From Streptomyces phaeolivaceus (GTDB lineage Bacteria > Actinomycetota > Actinomycetes > Streptomycetales > Streptomycetaceae): DNA of 64,000 nt. The stretch spans positions 9,548,001 to 9,612,000 of the forward strand of contig NZ_CP045096.1 of NCBI RefSeq assembly GCF_009184865.1, read 5' to 3'. Position 1 is the stretch's first letter, and each line of letters starts with the position of its first letter. The position numbers were made by a program, and so were the translations under genes. Below, in pieces: positions 17,339 through 25,906 of the stretch. The notes under the pieces are model-generated. The model was not told the DNA's origin. It worked only from the letters and a program-made list of their open reading frames with translations, and ran no database searches.

Positions 17339-17928
17339 ACCGACGGCGGCGCCGACGGAGGTGCGTGCGGAGGTGCGTGCGGAGGGGTGAGCCCCGTCGT
17401 CGGGGCGGGCGGCAGCTGCCAACGCGCCCCGTGGCCGGGCGGCAGGGCGAGGTCCTCCCGTACGGCGGTGTAGTACGCCTCCCGCCCGGCGCGCTGCCGC
17501 TCCAGCAACACCTGCCAGGCCCCCGGGTCCCGCGTCCCGGCCCGCAGGAACTCCTCCATCCGCATCACCGTGACGACCCAGACCCGGGCCTTCTCCACCA
17601 CCTCGGGACTGCCGAGCAGCAGCAGAGCCTCGCCGGAGGGGTCCCGGGCGGCCGTCGCCTCCGCCATCAGGGGCGCGGCCTTCTCCGGCGACAGCGGGTG
17701 GGGATGCGGGTCGTTGCCGAGATGGGAGGCGACCCGGTAGGTCAGCGTGATCGACTGCTTCAGGGCCTGTGCCCAGTCGGCGTACACCGCGAGCCGCCGC
17801 TCCTCCCAACGGGTCGCCCGCTCACGGCGGAACCGCACCTGTTCGCCCCGCATCACCACCAGGTACGAGCCGAACGCGCCTATCACCACACCGAGCAGGG
17901 CCGGGAGTTGCTGGATGAACGTCGACAT
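17329..17928 (-). CDS. Single-pass membrane protein of unknown function
   Basis: 199 residues: an N-terminal hydrophobic segment (LPALLGVVIGAFGSYLVVM) followed by a charged helical region (EQVRFRRERATRWEERRLAVYADWAQALK) and an amphipathic domain, then a Pro/His/Ala-rich tail with the short repeat PPHAPPHAPPSAPPS. The architecture, one membrane anchor plus cytoplasmic helices, is common in uncharacterised Streptomyces proteins. The ribosome binding site is weak. It overlaps the convergent dehydrogenase gene by 10 bp. Confidence 0.7.
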   Translation of the reverse strand: MSTFIQQLPALLGVVIGAFGSYLVVMRGEQVRFRRERATRWEERRLAVYADWAQALKQSITLTYRVASHLGNDPHPHPLSPEKAAPLMAEATAARDPSGEALLLLGSPEVVEKARVWVVTVMRMEEFLRAGTRDPGAWQVLLERQRAGREAYYTAVREDLALPPGHGARWQLPPAPTTGLTPPHAPPHAPPSAPPSVQR

Positions 17929-18001
17929 GACCAGACGGTAGCGGGGGCGAAGATCGCGCCGCATCTGTCCCGGTGATCGGCGGCGCAGTACGTTCTGCCG
18001 T

Positions 18002-18820
18002 ATGCATGATGCGACGGCACGCTTCGAGGGGTACGGGGTTCTCATCACGGGCGCGGCGCGCGGGATCGGCGCGGCGACGGCCCGGCGGCTGGCCGGGGAG
18101 GGCGCCCAAGTGCTCGTCACCGACGTGGACCTCGCGGCGGCCGAGCGCACGGTGACGGAGCTGCGGGGAGAGGGGCTGGCCGCCGAGGCGTACCGGTGCG
18201 ACGTCGGGGACCGGGAGTCCGTGGAGGCGGCGGTCGCGCACACGGTGACGACCCTCGGCTCCCTCGACGTCCTGGTCAACAACGCCTTCGGCTGCACCCC
18301 GGACACACCGCTCTTCGAGGACACCACGGACGAGACCTGGGCCCGCGACCTCGACCTCACCCTGACCAGCGCGTTCCGCTGCTCCCGCGCGGCCCTGCCG
18401 CATCTGGTGGCCTCGGGGCGCGGCGCCATCGTCAACATCGGCTCCGTCAACGGCCTCCAGGCCTTCGGCAACCACGCCTACAGCGCCGCCAAAGCCGGTC
18501 TCACCTCCCTCACCCGCACCCTCGCGAGCGATGCCGCGCCCCGTGGTGTCCGCGTCAACCTGGTCGCCCCCGGCACGATCCGCACCCCCGGCTGGGCGGG
18601 CCGCGAGTCCCACCTCGACGATCTCGCCGAGATCTACCCCCTCGGCCGTGTGGGCGAGCCGACCGACATCGCGGCGGCGGTGGCCTTCCTGGCCTCCAGG
18701 GACGCGTCCTGGATCACCGGCACGACCCTCCGCGTGGACGGCGGCCTACTGGCCGTCAACACATCGTTCGACAGGGCGGCACGGGCCTGGCGGGAGGTGG
18801 AAGGGGACGTGCCCCGGTAG
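18002..18820 (+). CDS. Short-chain dehydrogenase/reductase, FabG-like
   Basis: A 272-residue classical SDR with ITGAARGIGAATA, DVLVNNAFG, catalytic Ser in NIGSVNG, YSAAKAG and the VRVNLVAPGTIRTPGW and ITGTTLRVDGG signatures. It should reduce a carbonyl or oxidise an alcohol with NAD(P)(H). It lies immediately before the minus-strand DUF3050 gene and convergent with it, so it may or may not belong to the aminobenzoate cluster. Confidence 0.85.
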   Translation: MHDATARFEGYGVLITGAARGIGAATARRLAGEGAQVLVTDVDLAAAERTVTELRGEGLAAEAYRCDVGDRESVEAAVAHTVTTLGSLDVLVNNAFGCTPDTPLFEDTTDETWARDLDLTLTSAFRCSRAALPHLVASGRGAIVNIGSVNGLQAFGNHAYSAAKAGLTSLTRTLASDAAPRGVRVNLVAPGTIRTPGWAGRESHLDDLAEIYPLGRVGEPTDIAAAVAFLASRDASWITGTTLRVDGGLLAVNTSFDRAARAWREVEGDVPR

Positions 18821-18834
18821 GGGCGCGGGGCCGC

Positions 18835-19614
18835 TCACCCCATCGCGGCCACAATCCCGTCCCAGAACCGAGCCCGTGCCTCCAGAGCCAGCACCGCCGT
18901 CTCCACGGCCTCCTCCCACCGCCCCTCCACCCCACCGCACAGATCCGCCACCATCGCCATCGCCATCGGCGTGTGCTCCTCGCCGTCCACCTCGATGTGC
19001 CGCGCGAGATAGTCGCAGAACAACGGGAACCGCTCCGTCCCCTCCTTCTTGATCACCTGGTCGAACATGTCCGGGATCAGGTCCTCCCGGCTGAACGCGA
19101 ACGCCGCCGCCCGGCAGTGCAACGGCCGCTCCCCGATGATCCCGAAGGTCGTCCGGACGAACTCGGCGGCCGGACCGGGCACCTGGGCGACCCGCAGCGC
19201 CGCCGACACCTCGTGCCCCTCGCCGACGAGCCCGAGGAAGGAGTCGAGCCGGGAGGTGTCCGCCCCGGCCTCGCCCATGCCCGACCGGTACAACTCGAAG
19301 TGACTGGTGAACCCGCCGTTCAGCTCGTCGCTCTCCTCGACGAGCACGATGTCGTTGATGAGCCGCCGGCTGACCTCGGACCCGCGCGGCACCCAGGGGA
19401 CGTCCACACATGTCAGATCCCGCTGAAGGGACTTGAGGAGGGACATGAAGTCCCACACCGCGAAGGCATGGTGCTCCATGAACACCGCCATATCGGCGCG
19501 GCTGTCGATGCGCTGATAGATCGGGTGCGCGGTGACTTCTTTCCGTACGGGCTCGATCGCGGAGCGCGCCCGGTCGATTCCCTCGTGGTTCATATCCCAG
19601 TCGTACCTGGACAT
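18835..19614 (-). CDS. DUF3050 family protein, heme-oxygenase-like oxidase fold
   Basis: A 259-residue DUF3050 protein. The hallmark [18 protein letters not shown] near the N-terminus, [17 protein letters not shown] in the centre and the late H in [12 protein letters not shown] supply the Glu/His residues expected of a heme-oxygenase-like diiron site. Related folds carry out N-oxygenation, oxidative cleavage and decarboxylation in natural-product pathways, but DUF3050 itself is largely uncharacterised. GGAGAG precedes the ATG. It is divergent from the monooxygenase-pabAB operon across a 227-bp gap containing TTACC repeats 10 bp apart (19702, 19712). Inferred role: oxidation of the aminobenzoate amine or ring. 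Confidence 0.8.
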   Translation of the reverse strand: MSRYDWDMNHEGIDRARSAIEPVRKEVTAHPIYQRIDSRADMAVFMEHHAFAVWDFMSLLKSLQRDLTCVDVPWVPRGSEVSRRLINDIVLVEESDELNGGFTSHFELYRSGMGEAGADTSRLDSFLGLVGEGHEVSAALRVAQVPGPAAEFVRTTFGIIGERPLHCRAAAFAFSREDLIPDMFDQVIKKEGTERFPLFCDYLARHIEVDGEEHTPMAMAMVADLCGGVEGRWEEAVETAVLALEARARFWDGIVAAMG

Positions 19615-19841
19615 GACTCTCCTTCACTTTCGTGCAATTCCCCCGGATTCTGTTGGCGATGGTGCGCCTGTTCCGCTTGCCCCGGCAACAGCTTCCCAGA
19701 ATTACCGAAAGTTACCCAGCCGTAATACTCGACGAAAGGCGTCAAGGCATCTGAAAGTCCGTCATAAACGCACGATCCGGACACCTCGAAAAAGTTCGTT
19801 GAGATTTGAACGGGGCCTTGGTTCCTCCCGTATTCGACGTC

Positions 19842-20432
19842 GTGAGCAGGAATCCCGTTACCGTCACCCTCGCGTACCACGTGGTGCCGGGGCGCGAGGC
19901 CGACTTCCATTCCTGGGGGTGGGCCGTGCTGCGTACGAGTGCGCGGCAGCCGGGCTTTCTGGGGGGTGGCGTACTTGTCGACGGAGAGGCTGAGTGGCAT
20001 GTGGTCTACCGCTTCGACAGCGAGGATTCGGCTCGGACCTGGGAGAACTCCGTGGTCTGGGCGCAGTGGTCGGCCCGCGCCGACGGTCTGGCCCAGGAGA
20101 CCGGACGTCGGAGCATCACGGGTTCGAGGGCCTGGTTCGATTCCCAGACCTCCCGGACCCCGGCGCCGGCCGGACCTCCGGGGCCACCCCCGAAATGGAA
20201 ACTGTGGTTGGTGAATATGAGCGCGGTCTTCCCGCCCGTGCTCTTATTCAACCTGGCGATTCTTCCCTATCTCAACGACCTGAATCCGCTTTTCCGTACA
20301 CTTCTGCTGTGTCTGTCCGTGACAGCCATCGTCACCTGGATCCTCATGCCGAGACTCCAGCGATTCCTGAAGAAATGGCTGTATCCGCCGCTGCAGGCGC
20401 TGCGCGGCCGGCACAAACGACGGACCGCCTAG
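19842..20432 (+). CDS. ABM-domain monooxygenase-like protein with two membrane segments
   Basis: About 196 residues. An antibiotic biosynthesis monooxygenase (dimeric ferredoxin-like) domain at 1-100 (YHVVPGREADFHSWGWAVL, FLGGGVLVDG, WHVVYRFDS) precedes a Pro-rich linker and two transmembrane helices (VFPPVLLFNLAILPYL, LLLCLSVTAIVTWILM) with a basic tail. It is therefore probably anchored with the ABM domain facing the cytosol. The GTG at 19842 gives a natural start; a TTG at 19806 is possible, and neither has a good ribosome binding site. It is the first gene before pabAB, 30 bp away, and likely co-transcribed. Confidence 0.75.
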   Translation: MSRNPVTVTLAYHVVPGREADFHSWGWAVLRTSARQPGFLGGGVLVDGEAEWHVVYRFDSEDSARTWENSVVWAQWSARADGLAQETGRRSITGSRAWFDSQTSRTPAPAGPPGPPPKWKLWLVNMSAVFPPVLLFNLAILPYLNDLNPLFRTLLLCLSVTAIVTWILMPRLQRFLKKWLYPPLQALRGRHKRRTA

Positions 20433-20462
20433 GTCCGAGAGCGATCAGAGGGGGGTGGGCGG

Positions 20463-22616
20463 GTGAAGACCCTGCTCATCGACAATTATGATTCGTACAC
20501 GTACAACCTGTTCCAGCTGATCGCCGAGGTCAACGGCGAGGAGCCGGTCGTCGTGCTCAACGACGCTGCGGACGACGCCATTCCGGAGCTGCGGGAATGC
20601 GACAACGTGGTGGTGTCGCCGGGACCCGGCCACCCCTCGGAACCGCGTGACTTCGGTATCGCCGCCCGGCTGATCGCCGAGGCCGAGATCCCCGTCCTGG
20701 GCGTCTGCCTGGGCCATCAGGGCATCGCGGTGGGGGAGCGGGCCGACGTCGAGCCCGCCCCGTGGCCCCGGCACGGACATCTGTCCACGGTCCGGCACGA
20801 CGGCCGTGACCTGTTCCGGGGCCTGCCGCAGAACTTCTCGGTCGTCCGCTACCACTCGTTGTCCGTGCGCGAGCCGCTGCCGTCGACCCTGGAGGCCACG
20901 GCCTGGTCCGAGGACGGCGTCCTCATGGGCCTGCGTCACCGCGAACGGCCGCTGTGGGGCGTCCAGTTCCACCCCGAGTCGATCCTCACCGACCACGGTC
21001 ACCGCCTGCTGGTCAACTTCCGCAACCTCACGGCGGAACGGGCCGGCAGCCCGCGCACCAAGAACACCGCGGTCGCCTCCGTCGCCGGTACCCGCCACAC
21101 CGAGGCGACCTCGCTCCCCGGCGCGATCCCCCGCCCCCGGCGCCCCCCGGGACCGGCCTACCGGCTGCACACCCGCCGTATCGCCGGCGCCGTGGACGCC
21201 GAGGCCGCCTTCACCCGTATGTACGCCGACGCGCCGCACGCGTTCTGGCTGGACAGCTCCCGCGTCGAGCCGGGCCTCTCCCGGTTCTCGTTCTTCGGCG
21301 ACGGCAGCGGCCCGCTCGCCGAGGTCGTCCGCTACGACGTCGACAGCGGCCAGTGCGAGATCGAGCGGGAGGGACGGCCCACCCGCCGCGTCCGGGCGAG
21401 CGTCTTCGACTATCTGAAGCGGCAGCTGGCCGGCCGCAAGGTCGACGCGACCGGCCTGCCCTTCGACTTCACCGGCGGCTACGTCGGCTACTTCGGCTAC
21501 GAACTCAAGGCCGACACCGGCTCCCCCAACCGGCACAAGGCCGAGACCCCGGACGCCGCCTGGCTGTTCGCGGACCGCCTGATCGCCGTGGACCACCAAG
21601 AGGGCCACACCTACGCCGTCTGCCTGTCCGAGGACACCCCGGCCGCGTCCCGTGAGGCCGGCGACTGGCTCGACACCGCGCTGGCCCAGCTGACCTTCGT
21701 CTCCTCCGACGCCACGGTCCCCCTCCGGTCGGCCTCGCAGCCCTACCCGCGCGCCGCCGAGCCCTGGCTCGTCCGCGACCGCGCCACCTACCTCGCCGAC
21801 ATCGACGCCTGCAAGGCGGAACTGAACGCGGGCACGAGCTACGAGATCTGCCTGACCAACGCGGCCCGGTTACCCGCTCCGTACGACCCGTACGACTTCT
21901 ACCGGGTGCTGCGCCGGACCAACCCGGCCCCGTACGCCGCGTTCCTCAGGTTCGGCGACCTCGACATCGCGGGCTCGTCCCCCGAGCGCTTCCTGCGGAT
22001 CACCCGCGACGGCGTCGCCGAGGCCAAGCCCATCAAGGGCACCGCTCCCCGCGGCGAGACCCCGGAGGAGGACGACCGGCTGCGCGACGAACTCGCCGCG
22101 GACGCCAAGACCCGCGCCGAGAACCTGATGATCGTCGACCTGCTCCGCAACGACCTCGGCCGGGTCTCCCGGACCGGCACCGTGAAGGTCACCCGCCTCA
22201 TGGCCACCGAGACCTACGCCACCGTGCACCAGCTGGTCTCCACGGTCGAGGGCAGGCTGCGAGAGGGCACCGACGCGGTCGACTGCGTCCGGGCCTGCTT
22301 CCCCGGGGGCTCGATGACCGGCGCGCCCAAGCTCCGCACCATGGAGATCATCGACTCGCTGGAGACCGAGGCCAGAGGCGTGTACTCGGGAGCCCTCGGC
22401 TACCTCGGGTGCAGCGGCGGCGCGGACCTCAACATCGTCATCCGTACCGCCGTGTTCCAGGGCGGCCGTATGCATCTGGGCGCGGGCGGCGCGATCGTCC
22501 TCGACTCCGATCCGGCCGCCGAGTACGACGAGATGCTGCTGAAGACGGCGGCACAGATGCGGGCCCACCGGGAGCACGCCACCGCCCCGGCCGTCACCGA
22601 GGAGCCGACGCGATGA
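20463..22616 (+). CDS. pabAB: Aminodeoxychorismate synthase, PabA-PabB fusion
   Basis: A 717-residue fusion that makes 4-amino-4-deoxychorismate from chorismate and glutamine. Residues about 1-200 are the class I glutamine amidotransferase (DNYDSYTYN, SPGPGHP, nucleophile in GVCLGHQ, FHPES). From about 240 on is the chorismate-using domain (EICLTN, FLRFGDLDIAGSSPERFLR, GSMTGAPKLRTMEIID). The PIKGT motif has the Lys of PabB enzymes, where anthranilate synthases have PIAGT, so the product is aminodeoxychorismate. Such fused forms are usual in antibiotic clusters. The TGA overlaps the next ATG (ATGA). With the class IV aminotransferase gene at 27 kb it should supply p-aminobenzoate. Confidence 0.93.
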   Translation: MKTLLIDNYDSYTYNLFQLIAEVNGEEPVVVLNDAADDAIPELRECDNVVVSPGPGHPSEPRDFGIAARLIAEAEIPVLGVCLGHQGIAVGERADVEPAPWPRHGHLSTVRHDGRDLFRGLPQNFSVVRYHSLSVREPLPSTLEATAWSEDGVLMGLRHRERPLWGVQFHPESILTDHGHRLLVNFRNLTAERAGSPRTKNTAVASVAGTRHTEATSLPGAIPRPRRPPGPAYRLHTRRIAGAVDAEAAFTRMYADAPHAFWLDSSRVEPGLSRFSFFGDGSGPLAEVVRYDVDSGQCEIEREGRPTRRVRASVFDYLKRQLAGRKVDATGLPFDFTGGYVGYFGYELKADTGSPNRHKAETPDAAWLFADRLIAVDHQEGHTYAVCLSEDTPAASREAGDWLDTALAQLTFVSSDATVPLRSASQPYPRAAEPWLVRDRATYLADIDACKAELNAGTSYEICLTNAARLPAPYDPYDFYRVLRRTNPAPYAAFLRFGDLDIAGSSPERFLRITRDGVAEAKPIKGTAPRGETPEEDDRLRDELAADAKTRAENLMIVDLLRNDLGRVSRTGTVKVTRLMATETYATVHQLVSTVEGRLREGTDAVDCVRACFPGGSMTGAPKLRTMEIIDSLETEARGVYSGALGYLGCSGGADLNIVIRTAVFQGGRMHLGAGGAIVLDSDPAAEYDEMLLKTAAQMRAHREHATAPAVTEEPTR

Positions 22617-24268
22617 CGATCACGACGACGATCACGACGACGGGCCGGCCCACCCGGCTCCCGGCCGACGCCGGCGCCCCCGGCAACCTCGCGGCCCATC
22701 TCGCCGCCCTCGCCGCACGCCGAGGCTGGAGCGACCGCCCCGCCTTCCACCAGGGCCACCGGGCCCACTCCCACGGCGAGATCCACGACCTGGCGGCCCG
22801 CACCGCCACCGTCCTCGCCGACCACGGAGTCCGCCCCGGCGACCGCGTCGTGCTCGCCCTCCCGGACTCCGTCACCTGGGTCACCACGTTCCTCGCCCTG
22901 GCCCGCCTCGGCGCGGTCGCCGTCCTGGTCAACCCCGAACTCACCCCGCCGGAACTCCAGTTCATGGCGGAGGACACGAACGCGGTCCTGTGGGTGACGG
23001 GACCCGGGCTGGCCACTTACGGTTCGGCGGGTATACCCGCGCCCCGAAAGGGGCGCGGGGCTGTGACATCTGCGGCTCCGCCGCGTGGGCGCGACCAGCC
23101 ACGGACCAGCCGCACCGTCAAGACGGCCGAGCAAGCGCCGCGCCTCGGTTCCGACCAACTGATGGCCCTGAGCACCACAGCCACGCCCAGGGAACGGGCC
23201 CACCCCGTCGACGCCCACACCCCCCTCTACATCCAGTACACCTCGGGAACGACCGGCCACCCCAAGGGCGTCGTCCACGTCCACGGCGACCCCAAGACGT
23301 ACCACGACCTCATCGGCCGCAGACTGCTCCGCATCACCCCGGACGACGTCACACTCTCCGTCTCCCGGCTGTACTTCGCCTACGGCTTCGGCAACGCCCT
23401 CGTCTTCCCGCTCTTCTCCGGCTCCGCCGCAGTCCTCGCCGACCGCCGTCCCACCCCCGCGGCGGTCGACGAACTCGTCGCCCGGCACCGGGTGACCCTG
23501 CTCTACTCGGTGCCGTCGGCGTACGCCGCGCTCGTCGCCGACCGGGCGGGCGGCGGCCACGAGGACTGCTTCGCCTCGGTGCGCGCGGCGGTGTCGGCCG
23601 GCGAGGGCATGCCCGCCGGACTCGGCAAGCAGGTCACCGAACTGCTCGGCGCGCCCGTCCTGGAGCAGATCGGCTCCACCGAGGCCGGACACGCCTTTTG
23701 CGCCAACAGCTTCGACCACAACCACCCCGGTACGGTCGGCCGGCCCGTCCCCGGCTTCGAGATCGAACTCCGCGACCGCGCGGGCGTCCAGGTCGCGGAC
23801 GGCGAGACGGGTGAACTCTGGGTCCGCGGCCCGACGGTGACGCCCGGCTATCTCAACCGGCCCGAGGAGGACGAGCGCACCCTCGTCGGCGGCTGGCTCA
23901 ACACCCGGGACCGGGCCGTCCGCGAACCCGACGGCAGCTACCGGCATCTGGGCCGCGCCGACGACATGGAGATGGTCGGCGGCATCACCGTCTCCCCGCT
24001 GGAGGTGGAGGCACTGCTGCGCACCCACCCCGGGGTCAGGGACGTCGCCGTGGCCGCCGTCACCGACGAGCGCGGCGCCAGCAGGCTGCGGGCCTTCGTC
24101 GTCCCCGTCCCGCCGATCGGGGTGGGCCTGGAGGCGGAACTGATCCGCATGGCCCGGGACCGGCTCGCCGCCTTCAAGGTCCCCCGCAGCGTCAGCTTCG
24201 TCCCCACGCTGCCCCGCACCGCGACCGGCAAGCTCCGCCGCCACCTCGTCCGCCAAGGGGCGTGGTGA
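22613..24268 (+). CDS. Benzoate-type aryl-CoA ligase (AMP-forming) with a repeat-derived segment
   Basis: A 551-residue adenylate-forming enzyme. Core motifs: YTSGTTGHPKG, LYFAYGFGN (typical of benzoate/aminobenzoate-CoA ligases), IGSTEAGH, GELWVRGPTVTPGY and the C-terminal LPRTATGK with the adenylation Lys. It probably activates the aminobenzoate produced by the neighbours. The start overlaps the pabAB stop (ATGA), and only 3 bp separate it from the next gene. Odd: residues about 139-170, between the VLWVTGPG and YIQYTSGTTG segments, are encoded by a copy of an intergenic palindromic repeat (23036-23100) that keeps frame and gives a basic Pro/Arg/Ala-rich loop. The fold core is otherwise intact. 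Confidence 0.85.
   Translation: MTITTTITTTGRPTRLPADAGAPGNLAAHLAALAARRGWSDRPAFHQGHRAHSHGEIHDLAARTATVLADHGVRPGDRVVLALPDSVTWVTTFLALARLGAVAVLVNPELTPPELQFMAEDTNAVLWVTGPGLATYGSAGIPAPRKGRGAVTSAAPPRGRDQPRTSRTVKTAEQAPRLGSDQLMALSTTATPRERAHPVDAHTPLYIQYTSGTTGHPKGVVHVHGDPKTYHDLIGRRLLRITPDDVTLSVSRLYFAYGFGNALVFPLFSGSAAVLADRRPTPAAVDELVARHRVTLLYSVPSAYAALVADRAGGGHEDCFASVRAAVSAGEGMPAGLGKQVTELLGAPVLEQIGSTEAGHAFCANSFDHNHPGTVGRPVPGFEIELRDRAGVQVADGETGELWVRGPTVTPGYLNRPEEDERTLVGGWLNTRDRAVREPDGSYRHLGRADDMEMVGGITVSPLEVEALLRTHPGVRDVAVAAVTDERGASRLRAFVVPVPPIGVGLEAELIRMARDRLAAFKVPRSVSFVPTLPRTATGKLRRHLVRQGAW
23036..23100. repeat. Palindromic intergenic repeat embedded in the ligase gene, copy 2
   Basis: Starts with CCCGCGCCCC-GAAA-GGGGCGCGGG, a perfect 10-bp stem with a GNRA tetraloop, then CTGTGACATC and the hairpin GCGGC-TCC-GCCGC followed by GTGGGCGCGACCAGCC. 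About 50 bp match the intergenic copy at 16204-16260. Here it lies wholly inside an open reading frame. Confidence 0.75.
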
Positions 24269-24271
24269 GCC

Positions 24272-25906
24272 ATGGCCGACACTCTCGTCCCCGCAGAAAG
24301 GCCCGGTCCCATGCGCGACCAGCTCCAGGCCGACCGGCCGTCCGCCCCCGTGTCCGCTCTGGCCGGCCGCGGCTTCTATCTGGGCTCGATGCTCAGAGAG
24401 GCCGCCGACCGCCACGGCCGGGTCTTCGTCACCCTGGACCGGCCCCTCGACGTCAACCCCGACCTCGGGACGGACCTCTCCTACACGGCCCTCGCCGACG
24501 TGGTCGACGAACTCTCCGGCCGACTGTGGGAAGCGGGCGTGCGCCCCTCCGAGGAGGTGGTCGTCCACAAGACCGACAACGTCGACATCGTCCTGCTGAC
24601 CTGCGCGGTCTCCCGTATCGGCGCCGTCCCCGTGCTGCTGTCGCCCGGCCTCGCGGGCCCGGTGGTCGGACGGCTCCTCGAACGCCTCCACCGGCCCTGG
24701 CTGATCACCGACCGGGCCAAGCTCGAAGGCACCCTGAAGGGCGTCGACCTCGCCGGCCTCGTCCGCGGCACCCTCTCCGTCGACGACGCCCCCGGCGCCG
24801 AACCCCTCCAGAAGTACGCGGGCGCCCCCACCCCGGCGGCCGTCCGCCTCCACCCCCGCGACCCCTCCCTGATCACCCACAGCTCCGGCACCACCGGCCT
24901 GCCCAAGCTGGCCGTGCACTGCCCGAACACCATGTGGAACCGGCTCGTCCCGCAGAAGGCGATGGGCTGGCCCACCCGGGGCGAGACCGCCGCGCTGCAC
25001 ATGTCGTTCGTGCACTCGCGCTTCTACCATCTGCTCGGCGTCCTGCTGCACTTCGGCAGCCCGCTGGTCCTGATCATCGACCCGGAACCCTCGAACGTGG
25101 GCCCGCTGCTGGCGCGCCACCGCCCCGGCATCGTCGAGACCCACCCCAACACCTTCGTCCTGTGGGAGGAGTTGGCCGACGCGCCCGGAGCACCGCTGTC
25201 CCGCGTCCGCTCGTACGGCTCGACCTTCGACGCCATCCACCCGCGTACCGTGCAGCGGCTGCTGGACGCGTCGAAGCGGCGCTCGCCGTGGCTGATCCAG
25301 CTGTACGGGCAGAGCGAGACCGGACCGGTCGCCTTCCAGTGGTTCACCCGCCGCAGCGCCGCCCGCGCCGACGGCCGCCGGGTCGGCATCGGCATCCCCG
25401 GCTTCACCCGCGTCCGCGTCGCCGACGACGCCGGACGGAAGGTCGCCCCCGGCACCGCCGGGCGGATCGAGGCCCGCACCCGGGGCCGCATCCTCACCTA
25501 CCTCGGCGCCCGCGAGCGCTATCTGCGCCAACTCGACAGCGGCTGGTGGCAGATGGGCGACATGGGCTACCAGAGCCGCTGGGGCGCCCTCTACCTCATC
25601 GACCGCGAGATCGACCAGATCGACTCCGTGCACAGCAACCTGGAGGTCGAGGACACCCTGATGTCCCGGCTGGAGGAGCTGCGCGAGGTCGTCATCGTCC
25701 CCGGCGTCGACCGCGAACCCGTCCCCGTGGTCTGCGTACGCGGCGAACGCCCGCTCGACCTGGGCCGCTGGCACGAGGCCACCGCCGATCTGCCGGCCAT
25801 GGCGGAGCCCCGCCAATGGCGGTTCGAGGAACTGCCGATGACCTCCACCTGGAAGGTCAAGCGGGTCGAGATCACCCGCATGCTCACCGAGAGCACCCGC
25901 GCATGA
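24272..25906 (+). CDS. Second adenylate-forming enzyme (acyl/aryl-CoA ligase-like)
   Basis: A 544-residue AMP-forming ligase from a different subgroup to its neighbour. Seen: THSSGTTGLPKLAVH, YGSTFDAIHP, LYGQSETGP, WQMGDMGYQSRWG, LIDREIDQIDSV and the C-terminal STWKVKR containing the expected Lys. The N-terminal 60 residues are lengthened relative to typical ligases. The ATG is 3 bp after the previous stop, and the TGA overlaps the following flavoprotein ATG, so it is in the same operon. It may activate a second acid, or form an amide or thioester with no carrier protein nearby. The substrate cannot be read from sequence. Confidence 0.85.
   Translation: MADTLVPAERPGPMRDQLQADRPSAPVSALAGRGFYLGSMLREAADRHGRVFVTLDRPLDVNPDLGTDLSYTALADVVDELSGRLWEAGVRPSEEVVVHKTDNVDIVLLTCAVSRIGAVPVLLSPGLAGPVVGRLLERLHRPWLITDRAKLEGTLKGVDLAGLVRGTLSVDDAPGAEPLQKYAGAPTPAAVRLHPRDPSLITHSSGTTGLPKLAVHCPNTMWNRLVPQKAMGWPTRGETAALHMSFVHSRFYHLLGVLLHFGSPLVLIIDPEPSNVGPLLARHRPGIVETHPNTFVLWEELADAPGAPLSRVRSYGSTFDAIHPRTVQRLLDASKRRSPWLIQLYGQSETGPVAFQWFTRRSAARADGRRVGIGIPGFTRVRVADDAGRKVAPGTAGRIEARTRGRILTYLGARERYLRQLDSGWWQMGDMGYQSRWGALYLIDREIDQIDSVHSNLEVEDTLMSRLEELREVVIVPGVDREPVPVVCVRGERPLDLGRWHEATADLPAMAEPRQWRFEELPMTSTWKVKRVEITRMLTESTRA

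Noticed and set aside
15793..17976. A 727-codon plus-strand frame through the hydrolase, dehydrogenase and membrane protein genes
   Set aside because: Overlaps recognised genes in another frame and has Arg/Pro/His composition of an artefact.
20463..22616. Anthranilate synthase (TrpE-TrpG fusion)
   Set aside because: The PIKGT motif has the Lys of aminodeoxychorismate synthases and a pabC-like gene is in the operon.
22400..25816. A minus-strand frame of more than 1100 codons opposite the ligase genes
   Set aside because: Antisense to well-supported adenylate-forming enzymes, with low-complexity composition and no domain.
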